Assembly (NCBI GenBank): GCA_022457065.1
Contig: JAJGBQ010000004.1
Location: forward strand, 1,736,001-1,800,000
Direction of reading: 5' to 3'
Source of the DNA: Curvularia sp. ZM96
Lineage: Eukaryota; Ascomycota; Dothideomycetes; Pleosporales; Pleosporaceae
DNA: 64,000 nucleotides
Shown here: positions 31,931 through 44,037 of the stretch, piece after piece
Layout of the letters: every line of letters starts with the position of its first letter
How positions within the stretch are numbered: position 1 is the stretch's first letter
The notes under the pieces: generated by a model
The model's input: only the letters and a program-made list of their open reading frames with translations
The model's database searches: none
What the model was told of the DNA's origin: nothing
Translations under genes and position numbers: made by a program

Positions 31931-32509
31931 TATTGGATTGCGTTGCGTCTGAGAAAGAGAAAAGAAGGGCGTTTTTCTTTTGGATTGCGGATAGAGCTTA
32001 GAGTAATACTGGTAAAGTCAGAGTAGCTGGTAGCTACATGATATCCTTACCGTCCTAGTTGAACATCTATTGAATCTCTAGAATTCACTTCCACATACGA
32101 ATTTTGATATGAGAGTACTCTGCCCGAGCGTAGATCTTGTTGCTTTGGATTTGGAAATGTCGCGTTGGATATCGGGAGTTCTTTCCCATTAACGGCCTCC
32201 CCTAGCTGAAAGGGGTATAAAGACGGTAAAGCCCTGTTATCAGGCAGGCAGTCTAGAAATCTATTCGTAAATAATCATGACAATGAGAGAAATCATCGTA
32301 AAGCCTCCTTAGTAAGCATACATGCGTAACGCCACTGACCAAAGCCATGCTCTCCTCTAATCAACAAAGAGCGTACCCAATGTGCGGAGTAGAATACTAA
32401 AAGAGCGTAGCGTTTCGTACCCGATCATGTCAAGTAAAAGCTGATGTTGTATCCAAAGTCTGGTTCGCGCCCGTTACCCACAAATGCAATTTATTGTCAA
32501 GATTGGTGC
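31931..32509. other. Convergent intergenic region
   Basis: This holds the 3' ends of the secreted protein gene and of the oxysterol-binding gene. A TATAAAG at 32216 is isolated and points at nothing. Confidence 0.5.
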
Positions 32510-34244
32510 TTAGAAAGCACCATATTCTTGGCTCGGCGGTAATTCATAGTTCTCCTCATGGAGGCCCTTCAGCGCCTCTTCGCCATCCTTGGTCAGGTCT
32601 GGCCTGCCGATAGGCGTAACGGCGCCTGTGAAGAATCGTGGCTGCCATTCCTTATTGGCTTCCTTGCGTTCCGCAGCCTTCTGCCGTTGCTTCTCTTCGA
32701 TCTCGGTTTTCAGATTGGTGGCCACGCTGTACTGTTTGCCTACTATGGCCTTTGTTACACTATCCCAGAACTTGAGAGACTCGTTGGGAAGCTGCTTCTC
32801 GATTGGGGGTACAATCTTGGGCACAGGGTCGAGCGGGTTGAGATCGATAATGAGGTGCTTTTCCTACTGGAGCATTAGAAATCGCTGACCGAATCCTTGT
32901 TCTTATTACTTACGGGGACCTTGGCAAAAGGCTTGCTTCCAAGGGTGTAGTAAACCTTGTCTTGCCAGCTGCCCTCTATCCGTCCAAGAACGTCTTTGTC
33001 CGAAACATCCTTGATCTTCATGACTGTGTCGTTCTTGGGGTCATATTTGAAGATGACACCAAGGACCTTGTTTTGCGACCGGCCGAGCCAGCCCTCTTCC
33101 TGATACTCCAGAATGACCTTCAACCCTGTCTTTGGGCAGGTGATGAAGCAGCTATCGGCAACGGATACGCTCAAAGAGCCTGTTGTTTGGTCAGTGGGTT
33201 AGGCGCTGGCGCTGGTAGGAGCCGATACATGCCTCGAAGTATGCCTCCCAGATAAGCCGCTGGGTGTGTGAGTTGGTATTCCTCGTTATCCCGGTTCTTC
33301 AGTGTAATGAAGATTCCCAAATTGTGGGCTCCAGCCACGACACGCACACTTGTACCGGTAAACTTTGCGCTCAGCTGATCATAGCCTCGTGCACTAATGC
33401 CCTTCTCAGGACAATCGACATAGAAGGCCGAAACCGGGGGATGATGCGATGTCTGCTCAGTGAGGTAGGATACTGTCACAGTCTTGCCGTTGCCCTTGGT
33501 GCTGCTGGCGGCGCTCGAGGGTGCTGAGTTGGGCGTCTTGAGAGGAGGATGGGTGTCTTCGATTTTCCAGTTACACTGCGACAGTCAGCGAGCCAGTTCC
33601 GTCCGAAGCTATTGCAGCTGCATACCCTGAAGAACTCGCCCAGGGTGGAGTTGTAGGGCTTGCATGGTTTGCCCTTGACATATTTCTGCACCAGCATCAG
33701 CTATGTTGTAGAAGTTTTGTACGTGCAGCATACCAGATCCTTGGTGAACCAGAAGCGCAGACATCCCAGCATACGGCCGAGATCGTCATCTGAGTCTCCG
33801 ATGCTGCGCGAGTCAGTGGTTTTCCTTGACCAGTGTCTGCAGGCTGCACCCACCTGATGAATGTGTCGGGCCTGTCCAAGTAGTGCCAGTACTCTGCGAT
33901 CCGTCAGACCTTATCCGCCGCAGCCAGGCGTTCAGTAAACGTACCCAAGTTTGGTCGGGGCTCGAGGAGTTGTGCGGGAAGGGAGAAGCGGACGGCAGCG
34001 AGGTCGGAGACGCCAATGAACCTGCGAGAAGCGCGAGTTAGCCTTGCGAAGAGCCATGGCACGACGACGCGGTGCAACGTTACCTCCTCAATATGCTCAG
34101 GAAGGTCTTGAACTTTGAGCTGTCGTCGGGAGCCTTCTCTGCGGCGGCGTTTGAAGGAGTAGCCGCCCGCGAATTGTCCCCCGAGTTGAGGGTAGAGGCG
34201 GGTGCCGAGGCCGACTGGGGCTTTTCAGGGGCGAGGTCCGCCAT
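32510..34244 (-). CDS. Oxysterol-binding protein homologue (Kes1/Osh4-like)
   Basis: Eight exons: 34084-34244, 33945-34021, 33854-33893, 33734-33803, 33626-33685, 33233-33575, 32914-33179 and 32510-32863. All phases agree and give 456 residues. After a disordered start, the lipid-binding core has FIGVSDLAAVRFSLPAQLLE, KPYNSTLGEFFR, the family signature EQTSHHPPVSAFY and GSLSVSVADSCFITCPKTGL. It lacks PH and ankyrin domains, as in Kes1/Osh4. These proteins exchange sterol and PI4P between membranes. The sixth intron (33180-33232) begins GC instead of GT. Skipping it would lose the conserved RGSLSVSV junction, so the GC donor is very likely real. Confidence 0.93.
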
Positions 34245-34988
34245 GGCAGTTTGGCTTGTGTGATTGTCCAAAGGATGTGGTTTCGAGCGGCGATTAGGGC
34301 CTGGGGCGGTTTTGTGGAGAAAAGATCGGGGAAGTCGCCAAGTGTTGGTGTTGAGGCGGTGCGGTTTTCTGAAATGCTCCTGGTGTTAGCGCGCGCGCGG
34401 AGGAACTGACTGACGTAGCGCAGCCGATAGTCCTGAACCTTGGTGCGGCGGGGTACGGGCCTAGCCAAGCAGTGGAGAAGACCGCCACTCACCCTTCTTA
34501 TACACATGCAGAGACACACATACGCCTACACACAAAGAACGGCGCCCGCAAACTCGCAAACCGGTGCACGCAAACCAGCTTCATCACAAGCTTGCCGTGA
34601 CCGCGCTGCATGTCTTGGCGTGCCGTTATCGTCGCCCTAGCCCGTCATGCGGTCTGCGGTCTGCTGCGAGGCGAAACGTGCAATAGGGCCATGCACTGTC
34701 AGATCGTGCAGCTCTTGATTGGATCTGGATCCGCCATTTACTCACCCCTACCATGTTTCACAACCCCCGTGGCGTCTGGTGAGGCGTATGAGAAGGCGTC
34801 ATCCGCATTCGCTACTGACATGCGCTACTCGACAAGTGATAACGCATTCTGCCACCCAAAACACGATACCGTACCACACGAGGCCAATCCCTACCAATAG
34901 GATCGACAATGCACATGGTCATCCATCCGCTCAAACTCCCCCAAAACACCCTTCCGCTACAGCAGTGGCCCACACCCTTCAAAGGCCT
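34245..34988. other. Intergenic region, OSH promoter / palB 3' end
   Basis: No supportable gene. The sequence near 34245-34500 is GC-rich and likely the oxysterol-binding gene promoter. Confidence 0.5.
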
Positions 34989-37900
34989 TTAGTCGTCCCA
35001 GTCGCGCCAAACCCCAATCTCGCATGCTTTGGAAGTGTCGGTGTAGATTTCCACGTCGTACCACTCCTCTACCGGTCCTCTAGGGCCCGATAGCCGATCC
35101 AGAACTAGCCACACCTCCCCCGGTCTAACATCTTTTGGATCAATGTTGAAGCTTTCGGACCGAACCGTAGCAGAATCCGTGTACTGCCCTTGCTCGCTGG
35201 TGACCAGGAATCTGCGCTCTGGACCCCGTCCCAGTTCGACGCTGAGCCGCAGCGGGCTCCGCGCTAGCTTCCCCAGATCCATTGCCCGAGGGCTTGTCGC
35301 TCTCAAGAACCGCGCAATGATAGTGTATGACGCCAAACGACATGCGTGTAGCGGCGCAGCCACTTTATGTACCTGTGCACCAAAACAGGCTGGAGCAAGC
35401 TTCATCGACAGCAGTCCCGCCCCGTCCCGCGGAATCGGCGTCAAGGCTACTTTACTGCTACTGTCAACTCGCAGTGTATAGTCGCCAGTCAGCCCCGCTT
35501 CAAACAGTGAGCAGATGACTGTGTAATACCCTGGCTGAAGGTCTTTGATCTCAGCAAGCACACATCCACTGCGGTGGTTGCCAGAGTCTGCAAGCACATC
35601 GCGACTTGACAGTCGATATAATCTCTTCCCATGTCCAAAGGCAAGTTTGACATGTAAGGGATGCTCGTGCTTCGAGCTCGTCAGCAGAATCGCTAGTGAG
35701 CTGGGTTCTTGGACGTGCAGCGCGTATTGAGGGTTGTCAAAGTATTTTAATGAGTCCGTTCCACCGCCCGCTGTCTGTCTTGTCCAGGCGCCCTCCTGAA
35801 TCTCCTGCAATGGAAGCCGCTGCGTCGCTGGGTCAAGCGTAATGGGTATGTTGGCAAATGCTGACAAGGAGAATGTGTACTTTGACGGAGGGAGGTCATC
35901 CTGGTCAATCACCACAGTGTAAGTTGTGTTAGCATTCATGTCTGCGCGGAGAAGGCATTGGGGTGTGGTAACATAGTCGCTCGATTCAAGGTATGTGTCC
36001 TTGATGTAGAGTCGCTCTCCATGTCCGGTGCAGATGTATATGCTCATGTACCCTTTGGGAGCTTCTCCGTTGGAGCTGAATTGAGTCTCTGGACGAATAG
36101 TACCGTCGTTGAATACGTCCGACTCCTCCTTGGTACTTTCTTCTACATCTCGGAAATGACGACTCAGCAAGAGCCATACGGGTCCGGTCCCTTTGGACGT
36201 GAAAGCAAACTGTGGATGGTTGACAATGCATCCGCCTGGCGACGATTTGTTGACATCCCATTCAAAATGAATGTCTTGTCGATGTTGGAAGAGTCCAGGA
36301 TTCCAGTTGAGGTAGAGGCTGTCAAAATGCTGTATGACTTGTTCAAGCCCTATCCAGAATGTCGTTGGGTGCGGCCGATCCTGCGTCGGAATGCTGTCTC
36401 GGTGGTAGCTCGCTAGGTTGTCATCGGAATCTCGATCAGATGCAGAGCTATCCATGCCAGCCACAGCAGGTGGACGAGGTCCGCGCCAACCCTTGCCTTC
36501 AACCCATGGATTTTTGACAAGCAACAGCCGGTCGTTTTCCAACTCTTTCATGTCCAGTACTACATAGCTGTGTTGGCCTTCGAGTCCAAATTCACGCTCT
36601 TGTTTGCTAGACATCTTGCCTGTGCCTGCCGTAACCAGGACGTCGCCATAGGTGAAAGCGGTGTATATACGCTTCCATAGCTGGTCTGGCACTGTGTCTG
36701 TCTCTTGCAAGAAGACCTGTTCGGGAATCCAGCCAGTTAGTGCCCACAGATCGCCACATGAATTACTACCAGGGAAGTCGTAACCGCCGCGAACTTTGAG
36801 ATAGGCTTTCTCTAGCAGTGCTGGCCACAACAAGGCCGGATTGCGGCGGTCGATGACGTGAAGTATTCGGTGGGTGCTCGAGACGGGCAGTTGGTCATCA
36901 ATGACCACTTTCCTCCAACAACCGTTGAAGTTGAGTCGTACGATGTACTTGCCATTTGACGAAGTCACTGGCATTCCACGTTGTTTGTCGAATGGGTATA
37001 GCTTGTTGGTGAGTATCTATCAAAGTCAGTATGGAAACTGTTCTTGATGCAGAAGACGAACCTGTTCGTGCCCGCGCTCTGAGCGAGCAATGGCAGCGCA
37101 TAAACTCGTTACTACCGAACAGTCGGAAGCCGCATCCTGTACAAGGTCAAGAGGTTTCGAACTAGACATTGACGGCTCAACTTTGTCCCTGCTGTCGGGA
37201 GGATACGAAGGCGGTGGCACAGCTTCTTTGGCGCGCAACCAAGCCTGGAAGAATTGCTGCTGGTATGGGGAAAGACTGAGATGACCCGCGTCCGTGAACT
37301 GACTGCCGTCGTTGTTTGGGGCAAACTCTTCGGTAGACGGATCCCTGGTCCAGGGCGGACATTTGAAGCCGTTGACCGCGGATGCCCTCAACAAGATGAT
37401 CTCTTCCTTCTTGGACAGTTTTCTGGTTGAAACAGGCTCACGTAACCTGTAGATCTGGGAGCGAGATGTGGCCGCTGATGAGGGAGCAGCCTCACCCGCA
37501 TTAGATGATGCTGACTGAGAAACTTTACTAGAAAGGTGGGGTCTTGGGGAAGACCTCACACTTGAAGCGGGTGCATGGTCAGTAGGAATGTAATTGCTGG
37601 GTTTACCAAGTGAGCCATCCTTGCGTGGTATATTGGGCGTTGGGGTAGGAGAAAGACCGAAACGAGAAGAGCTTGAGCGTGTAGCAGCTTCTCCAGCCTC
37701 CGATGAAGATGCCGATTCTATGCCCTGTGCCGCCCACTGGCCAGTTGGCGCTTGTTTAGAGGGTGTTGATTGTGGTTTGGCAGGTATCCACGTCTCAGTC
37801 TTCTTGATCTGACCGGCCACATTCATCATCTCGCCGCATTGTGCCTTGAGTTGTTTCCTCTCCTCTGGGCTTGACGACAACTTGAGTGCTTCCATGAGCT

Positions 37901-38021
37901 TCTCAGCTGCGCTAATGGCCAAGTTGAGAGCCTCGTCCTTGGTGGCTGCCGTATCCACCTGAGAGCGGTAATCGCTTGCAGCAGCTTTGCAAGCCTCAAG
38001 CTGAGCGGCCTGGTCTGCCAT
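34989..38021 (-). CDS. palB: Calpain-like cysteine protease PalB/Rim13
   Basis: Exons 37062-38021 and 34989-37016, joined in phase 0 by a 45-nt intron, give 995 residues. The N-terminal about 75 residues form a MIT-like three-helix domain (AACKAAASDYRSQVDTA-type). A Ser/Pro-rich linker follows, then the C2 protease domain: Cys301 in QDAASDCSVVTSL, His469 in GQHSYVVLDM and Asn489 in LLLVKNPWVEGKG. Two or three beta-sandwich C2L-like domains make up the rest. PalB cleaves the PacC/Rim101 transcription factor at alkaline ambient pH on ESCRT-III-coated endosomes. The catalytic triad is intact. It is divergent from ANT1 over about 690 bp. Confidence 0.93.
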
Positions 38022-38714
38022 GACGAAGAATACGAGACGGCGCAACAAGAGGACAAATGGACTAGAACGGCATGCAGACTAAGATTCTACCAGTGCTTGG
38101 TCATGGCACAAGAGTCTGGTTGAGAGTGGGGCCAGGAAAGGAATCGTGTTGTGGTGTTGAGTGTATGGAGTATTACTTGTAGTTTGAGGCGGCGCAGGGC
38201 TCACCAATAGTAGCGCGTCGCACGCTCCTGCCCAAACATGTCGCCATTGCCATGTGCGCCAGAGACAGGCAGACAATACAATTGGCATTGCAGACCAAAC
38301 TTCTCTTCTCTCATTCACCTCCGGACGACATTGGCCTCGCCCACGACCGCAACCTCGAGGATGGCGGTGTTCTGCAGGCCCGCTCGCAGTCACGGCGGAG
38401 AGGCCTATGATGTGTCGTCATCTGTCCGAGCCTGAACCTCGGCCTTTGGAACCTCGGGAAGAGGTCAGCCATGCGTGCGACCGCGCTATCACGTTGCGGA
38501 GCGACAATCATCTACGTCCCCTGCCCGCTTTTTCTAAACCTCCGATGCTGCTATCTTGACCTCTCAGTTGGCTGTTCTCCCATGAGATAGCACCAACTGC
38601 ACTCCACCCATACAGTCGTCCCCCATAGCCGGTTGCGTCCTTTGCTCGTCATCGCATCGCATCGCAGCACCCGAGTCCCTTCTTTAGTTACCGCTTTCCA
38701 CAACAACGGCTGCC
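38022..38714. other. Divergent promoter region palB / ANT1
   Basis: Both flanking genes start at its ends and read outward. Overlapping frames of about 100 codons are Arg/Pro-rich and unconvincing. Confidence 0.55.
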
Positions 38715-39862
38715 ATGGCCGGGCAATCCAAAGTAGAGACCCTACCGCCATGGGGAAACGCTGTTGCCGGCGCTGCTGGTGCCGTCATTGCTAATACTCT
38801 CGTCTACCCATTGGACTTGTGCGTCTCACCAACAATGTGCCCTCGTGCTGTCTTGCTGCAAATACTAAACCCACTCTAGGATCAAGACGCGGTTACAAGT
38901 CCAAGTCAAGCGCTCTCCCAACGCCGTCGGTACCAACCCTGCGGACGAAGAACACTATGATAGTGCGCTCGACGCGATACGCAAAGTATATGCTCAGGAG
39001 GGTTTGTCTGGTCTGTATGCCGGCATGGGAGGCGCGCTACTCGGTGTGGCCTCGACCAACTTTGCCTACTTCTACTGGTACACAGTTGTGCGGACTCTAT
39101 ACATGGCCAACCGGAAGCTGCAAACGTCGCCCGGCACGGCAGTCGAGCTCTCTCTTGGTGCCGTAGCCGGTGCCCTGGCCCAGCTATTCACCATTCCCGT
39201 AGCGGTAGTGACAACGAGGCAGCAGACGATGAGCAAGGCAGAGCGCAAGGGAATGATCGCTACTGCCATGGACGTGGTCAACGGCGAGGATGGCTGGACT
39301 GGTCTCTGGCGTGGATTAAGGGCGAGTTTGGTTCTGGTCGTTAACCCCTCCATTACCTATGGCGCATACCAACGGCTGCGCGAGGTCCTGTACCCAGGAA
39401 AGAAGACCCTGAAGCCTATGGAGGCGTTCCGTAAGTGATCCTCACTTAAATCTTTGTTCCTCCTACAACAGTTCGAACAAAAAGCCTAACACACCAACAG
39501 TCCTCGGCTCTCTTTCCAAGATGCTCGCCACAATCGCAACACAACCGCTCATCGTCGCCAAAGTTGGTCTGCAATCCAAGCCCCCGCCATCCAGAAACGG
39601 CAAGCCATTCAAGTCCTTTACAGAGGTCATGCAGTACATTATCCAGCACGAAGGCCCCATGGCGCTCTTCAAGGGTATCGGCCCCCAGATTCTCAAGGGT
39701 TTACTTGTCCAGGGTTTCCTCATGATGACAAAAGAGCGCATCGAACTCTCTTTCATCCTGCTCTTCCGCTACTTCAGACAAGTTCGCGCAGAGAAGCTGC
39801 AGAAACTCGCAGACTTGGCTGCCGAGAAGGCGGGCAAGGCCGCGCCGATATTGGTCAAGTAG
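38715..39862 (+). CDS. ANT1: Peroxisomal adenine nucleotide transporter (mitochondrial carrier family)
   Basis: Exons 38715-38818, 38880-39430 and 39501-39862 give 338 residues. Three carrier repeats are visible. Repeat 1 has the signature YPLDLIKTRLQVQ split by the first intron. Repeat 2 carries TIPVAVVTTRQQTMSK, and repeat 3 has ATQPLIVAKVGLQSK. Six membrane helices are expected. The segments NFAYFYWYTVVRTLY and WRGLRASLVLVVNPSITYGAYQRLRE match the PMP47/Ant1 subgroup, which brings ATP into peroxisomes in exchange for AMP to support fatty-acid activation. Confidence 0.9.
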
Positions 39863-40344
39863 AGACAGGAGGGGCTCTTGTTGCGTGTTGTACTTGGAAC
39901 GTTTATGCAAATCATCTCGGGTGTGTAGACATGTATACCCTGGTTTGGGCAGGCTTCTGTTTGCTGTGCTTTCTCAAGACTTGTTTGCATTGGCGTTTAG
40001 ATCTTTTTGTCTTGGTAGCGGCTATACAGATTTATACAATGTTGGCATTCATCGATACGTTTGACTTTTGGTCACTGATTCAATATTGCTTGTCGGCTCA
40101 GCTGCTTTCTTGTTCAGCGATGAACTAATACAACATTCACTTCCACCTTCACTCTTGCTCTCACCCTAACTCTTGTCTTCACCTTCACTTTGCCTTTCTC
40201 ACCTACCTTTACGAGTACTCTAGTGGCTTCTACCAGTCTGTTCAAATATCTATCGTTCCAAAGCTCCATTTTTCATTGTCCCCACTTTCTACAATTTCCA
40301 CCCGTCTTCACGCACCCATACGTGCCCATACACAATCTCGTACC
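39863..40344. other. Intergenic region ANT1 / DUF3716-type gene
   Basis: The 3' region of ANT1 is followed by a CT-rich stretch (40140-40330) that looks like the leader or promoter of the next gene. Confidence 0.5.
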
Positions 40345-41096
40345 ATGCCTAAGATAGATTATCAGTTTGGCCATGATTCCAAATCTCTATACGGCAGCCA
40401 AAACTTTCCAAACTAGTCAACCATCTTCTAGAAACAGAAACCGAGTCGCACGCGATCAAGAAGCTAAAGGCTCACAAGCCTATCCGGGACCTGGAGCTCC
40501 GCGAGAATGTCGAGTTCAGCATGAAGCGTGAGTTACACTCTGCATATATCCATACGTATTACTTACACCTATTAGATTGTGCGACCAATATTGACGCTGT
40601 CCTAGTCCAAGTCATGGGCAAAGTCTCCAAGGAGCCGTGCACTCATTGCAAGAAAGAATATGGCCCGTTCACACAGTGTGTAAGCATGAAGGATCTACTC
40701 TTAGGAGCCTGTGCGAGCTGCCATTACGGCTCCGAAGGAAAACGGTGCTCTTTCCGTGAGTATTCTATATATATACATTTTTTTTCTTAGTTTCTAACCC
40801 GCGTCTGAGTAGGCACTGACAGGGAGGACAAGCAAGAGCCTGAACAGCCTCCTCTTAAAAAGCACAAACGTGCCCGTACAGATGGTACTGCTACTTCTGA
40901 AAGCCTCCCGACCGTTACCACCACTGCGCGGGTACCTCGTGCAGGTATGTACATGTTTTCGGGTCTATTTTCTTTCGCTAACGTCTGAATAGAGCTCTAC
41001 AAAGCCGCTAAGAAGCTCCACAAGGCTGCTAAGAAGCTCCGCAAGGCCGCGATGCTCTTAGAATACTACGCCTCTTTTGCCGAAAAGGAAGATTAG
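40345..41096 (+). CDS. DUF3716-type Cys-rich protein
   Basis: The exons I can verify end at 40527 and continue 40576-40755, 40813-40944 and 40993-41096, all with canonical splice sites and agreeing phases. The core is EPCTHCKKEYGPFTQCVSMK then GACASCHYGSEGKRCSFR, the Cys pattern of the fungal DUF3716 family, probably a small zinc-binding fold. A charged tail ends in ELYKAAKKLHKAAKKLRKAA, two and a half copies of an AAKKL(H/R)K unit. The start is unsure: the ATG at 40345 is in a frame that stops after 23 codons, while the coding frame is open from about 40375 (LSKLVNHLLETETESH). So a first intron or another ATG is needed. No function is known. Confidence 0.65.
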
Positions 41097-41312
41097 GACG
41101 GCTGTGAGTAGGTTCAGGAGAGTAAGGATATGTCATAGACTCTTTAGCATCTTTACAGGCTAAAGGCCTGTAGTGTCGCCCTTTCAGGTCGTTCATGTCT
41201 ATAGAGCATAAGTATGAATCTTAGGGAAGTGTACTATTCATCATCTTACTACCTATAATAATTTCCCTGAAAAAAAAAGAAGAAGAATCGTGAATTTTTG
41301 CAAAGGCACTTC

Positions 41313-43238
41313 CTACAGCCCTTCCTTAGGCTTCAAAATCCTGAACGGATGCGCCTCGGTATTAAACACCCACTCGTCCAGACTGACAAAATCCGGCTCA
41401 CTGAACAAGAGGAAAAAGTACTTTAATGTTTCCGCCATCCAGAAGCTCTGTTGAAACAATCGTCAGCATTAGGCATGTCAAAGCAGAGACAGAGAATCCG
41501 CAACTAATGTACGAAAAAAGAACCCGGGGAAAAAGGGGAAACGTACCTCCATACTGTCATCCCTCGGCGGCGAATCAGCCGAGACATCCATAAGTGCCGA
41601 ATTTGCTATGTCAGTATCCGTAGCACGCTGAATGGCATTCCACATATCCCACGCCGCGGCCTGCCACTGCTGCTCGCCCGTGATACGGTACATGATGAAG
41701 ACGCTCTCGATGGCTTCAGGTCTGAGAATGTAGCGTCTGTCTTCGATAGAGGTAAAACCAGTGGGGAGGCGCAAACTAGCGATATTCTTGAGGGGATCTT
41801 GTTCTCGCTCAGCGTCGGAGGCGCGCGAGCGAACGGCTTCGTGCCAGGCTTTTTCGTCCCATGTGCATGTCGTCATGTTGTCGCAGGGAAGGAGATGCGA
41901 TACTTCGGGCATGATGCCGGCGGGAGACGTCTTGTACGCCCAGACACATGTGTCGGTTATCTTCCGGCCGATGTCGACATGCTCTTTGTTTTCAAAAAGC
42001 TTGCCGCCCAGAGCAAACATGCCGCCGGTGTAGCAGGCTAAATGCTGCATGACGGGATCTAGTTGTGGAGTTTCGCCGGCGGCGCTCACAAAACCCGTCA
42101 TGAGCATGTCGTAGTTTTCTGGGTTAGACGGCCGGAATAAAACATGCTTGGTTGCTGTGTCCATTGCCTTCTCGTACATCTTGCGGTACCTGTCGTCTTG
42201 GCCACCAAGCACCATGTACTGCTTGCCCAAGTACTCGTACGTCGAATCCGCCATGCTTCCTAGTGTGAACCCGGCGTCTTGGGTGAAATCAGCGTTTCGA
42301 GCATTCACAACGAGCGGCCACATGCCTGGGAGCTTTGTCTTGTCTTGCTGCTCTTCCAAGAGCTTGGTGATTCTGGCAACTGCGTCGTACCATTTCGGGT
42401 CGTCGGTTAACTGCGAAAGGCGTGTGAACTCCATGGTCATACTTCCGATTTCCGCAAGTAGAACTTGGTCGTCTGCTGCTTGGGGCTTGCCCTCGCCTCC
42501 TGCCCGGAATTGCCATCGTGTAATGGGCATGTGGTTGGGCGTGTCGAATGCATGGTACAGCATTTCGCCAACCTCTCTTGCCTTTTTTAATAACCGTTCG
42601 TCGCGACTCAGCTCAAAAGCCGACAACAGGCCTCCCAGGTGCCGGATGTTGGTCTCGAAGACGTTGACCTTGTCCAGATCCGTATATCCAAAGTCGATCT
42701 GCTCGATGTCTTTGACAGCCGATGTGAACTCCTCTTCGAACCCCATCAAGTACAATGTGTCGAGCGCATCAATAAGCGTGGCCGCCCATCCTCCAAAATG
42801 GTCTGACACTCCTCCACTTATAGGCCGTATCTCATCGTGCATCCACGCAAAATTCCGGTAACTTCTCCAGCACTTGAAGAACTGCCTCCTGACCGCCTCT
42901 CTTCTTGTTTCGCGTATATTCTTCGCCGTAGCATCCTCAGTCCCGAACTCGAATTGTATCTTTGGTAGCGCTTTCGGCTCGCTGCTCGGTAGCGGAATGA
43001 GGGACTCGATGCGATTCTGGAAGGGCACATTGATCCAATTGAAAGACGGAAAGTTCTGCGTCTTCCTCTGTTGTTGCTCCTGGTGTTGCTCCTGGTGTTG
43101 CTCGTGCTCTTGTTGGCCCTGGTTGGCGACTTCGGCCGTGCTGTCACCTGTCTCGTACGGCGCTTTAAGCGTGTAAAGGAAGTAGAGAAGGCCCAATACC
43201 AGGACGGCATTGAGCGTATGGCGCCGTATCAGCGCCAT
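41313..43238 (-). CDS. ER/Golgi class I alpha-1,2-mannosidase, GH47
   Basis: Exons 41547-43238 and 41313-41447, joined in phase 0 by a 99-nt intron, give 608 residues. A signal anchor (about residues 9-23, NAVLVLGLLYFLYTL) and a Gln/Glu/His-rich stem precede the (alpha/alpha)7 barrel. Motifs include DEIRPISGGVSDHFGGWAAT, ALDTLYLMG, VFETNIRHLGGLLSAF, LAEIGSMTMEFTRLSQLT, LRPEAIESVFIMYRITG and the terminal WVFNTEAHPF with the Thr that coordinates calcium. Catalytic acids are expected within VFET, LRPEAIES and the SDHFGG region. The enzyme trims mannose from N-glycans and may feed ER-associated degradation. Confidence 0.94.
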
Positions 43239-44037
43239 TCTGTATTACAATTACTAAACAGATCACCATGAATAAGGGGAAAGAAGGAAAGGACAAAGAG
43301 TGGGAGGGACGCGTCAAGATGCTGACTGCATCTTACACGAACTGTGGGGAATGCGATGATCGCCTTTGGATGCATGTCCCTGCCAAGGCGGCAAGGCGGC
43401 AAAGCCAGCATCCCTGCCAGCATCCGCTTCGCCGCAAGGTATATCAACGCCTAGATGCTGGTTGGCCTACTTTCCCGTGGCATAATACGAGCTACGATGT
43501 CACATTACAATTCACGTGCCGCTAAGTGCTACAACTAAAGCCCACATACGTTCTGAGACTTCTTCCAACCAGTGGATAATCGCTGAACGACAAGGAACCA
43601 AGCTGAGGTGGCAAGACAAGCTGAACGGTACGCTAAGCGAAACTGGGCTGCGCTATGAGAACTGTCTCCTCAAGTCTTGGCCTGGTAATGACGCGTCCGA
43701 GTGGCATCACTGCTGGTGGGCATCATACTGTGCAAGTTGTATACAGATGAAAGAAAAACATGTGCAGCATATACCGTATCAACCGCAATCATTCGATATG
43801 GGAAATAAGCAAGGGAAAAGTCAAGCCCTACACTACCGCTATCATGTCACGACCGCGAAAAACAACCCCTGTTGTCCTTGAGCAATTTTTAGGCAAGAAA
43901 CTATCCGCCTTCGTAGTTGTCTCGCGTACCTTTTCCGTAAAGGGGGTTTTCAGGGTGAACGGACGATCTTGTAACGCTTTCAGCACAATGATCACACCTT
44001 TTCCAGGCGCATGGACGCCTCGTTCTTCATTCCGCCG
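43239..44037. other. Intergenic region, GH47 promoter
   Basis: The open frame at 43516-43881 has a patternless translation and no neighbouring splice logic, so I leave it out. Nothing else is seen. Confidence 0.5.

Noticed and set aside
43516..43881. 121-codon frame between GH47 and the coiled-coil gene
   Set aside because: The translation has no recognisable pattern and the frame has no splice or promoter context.
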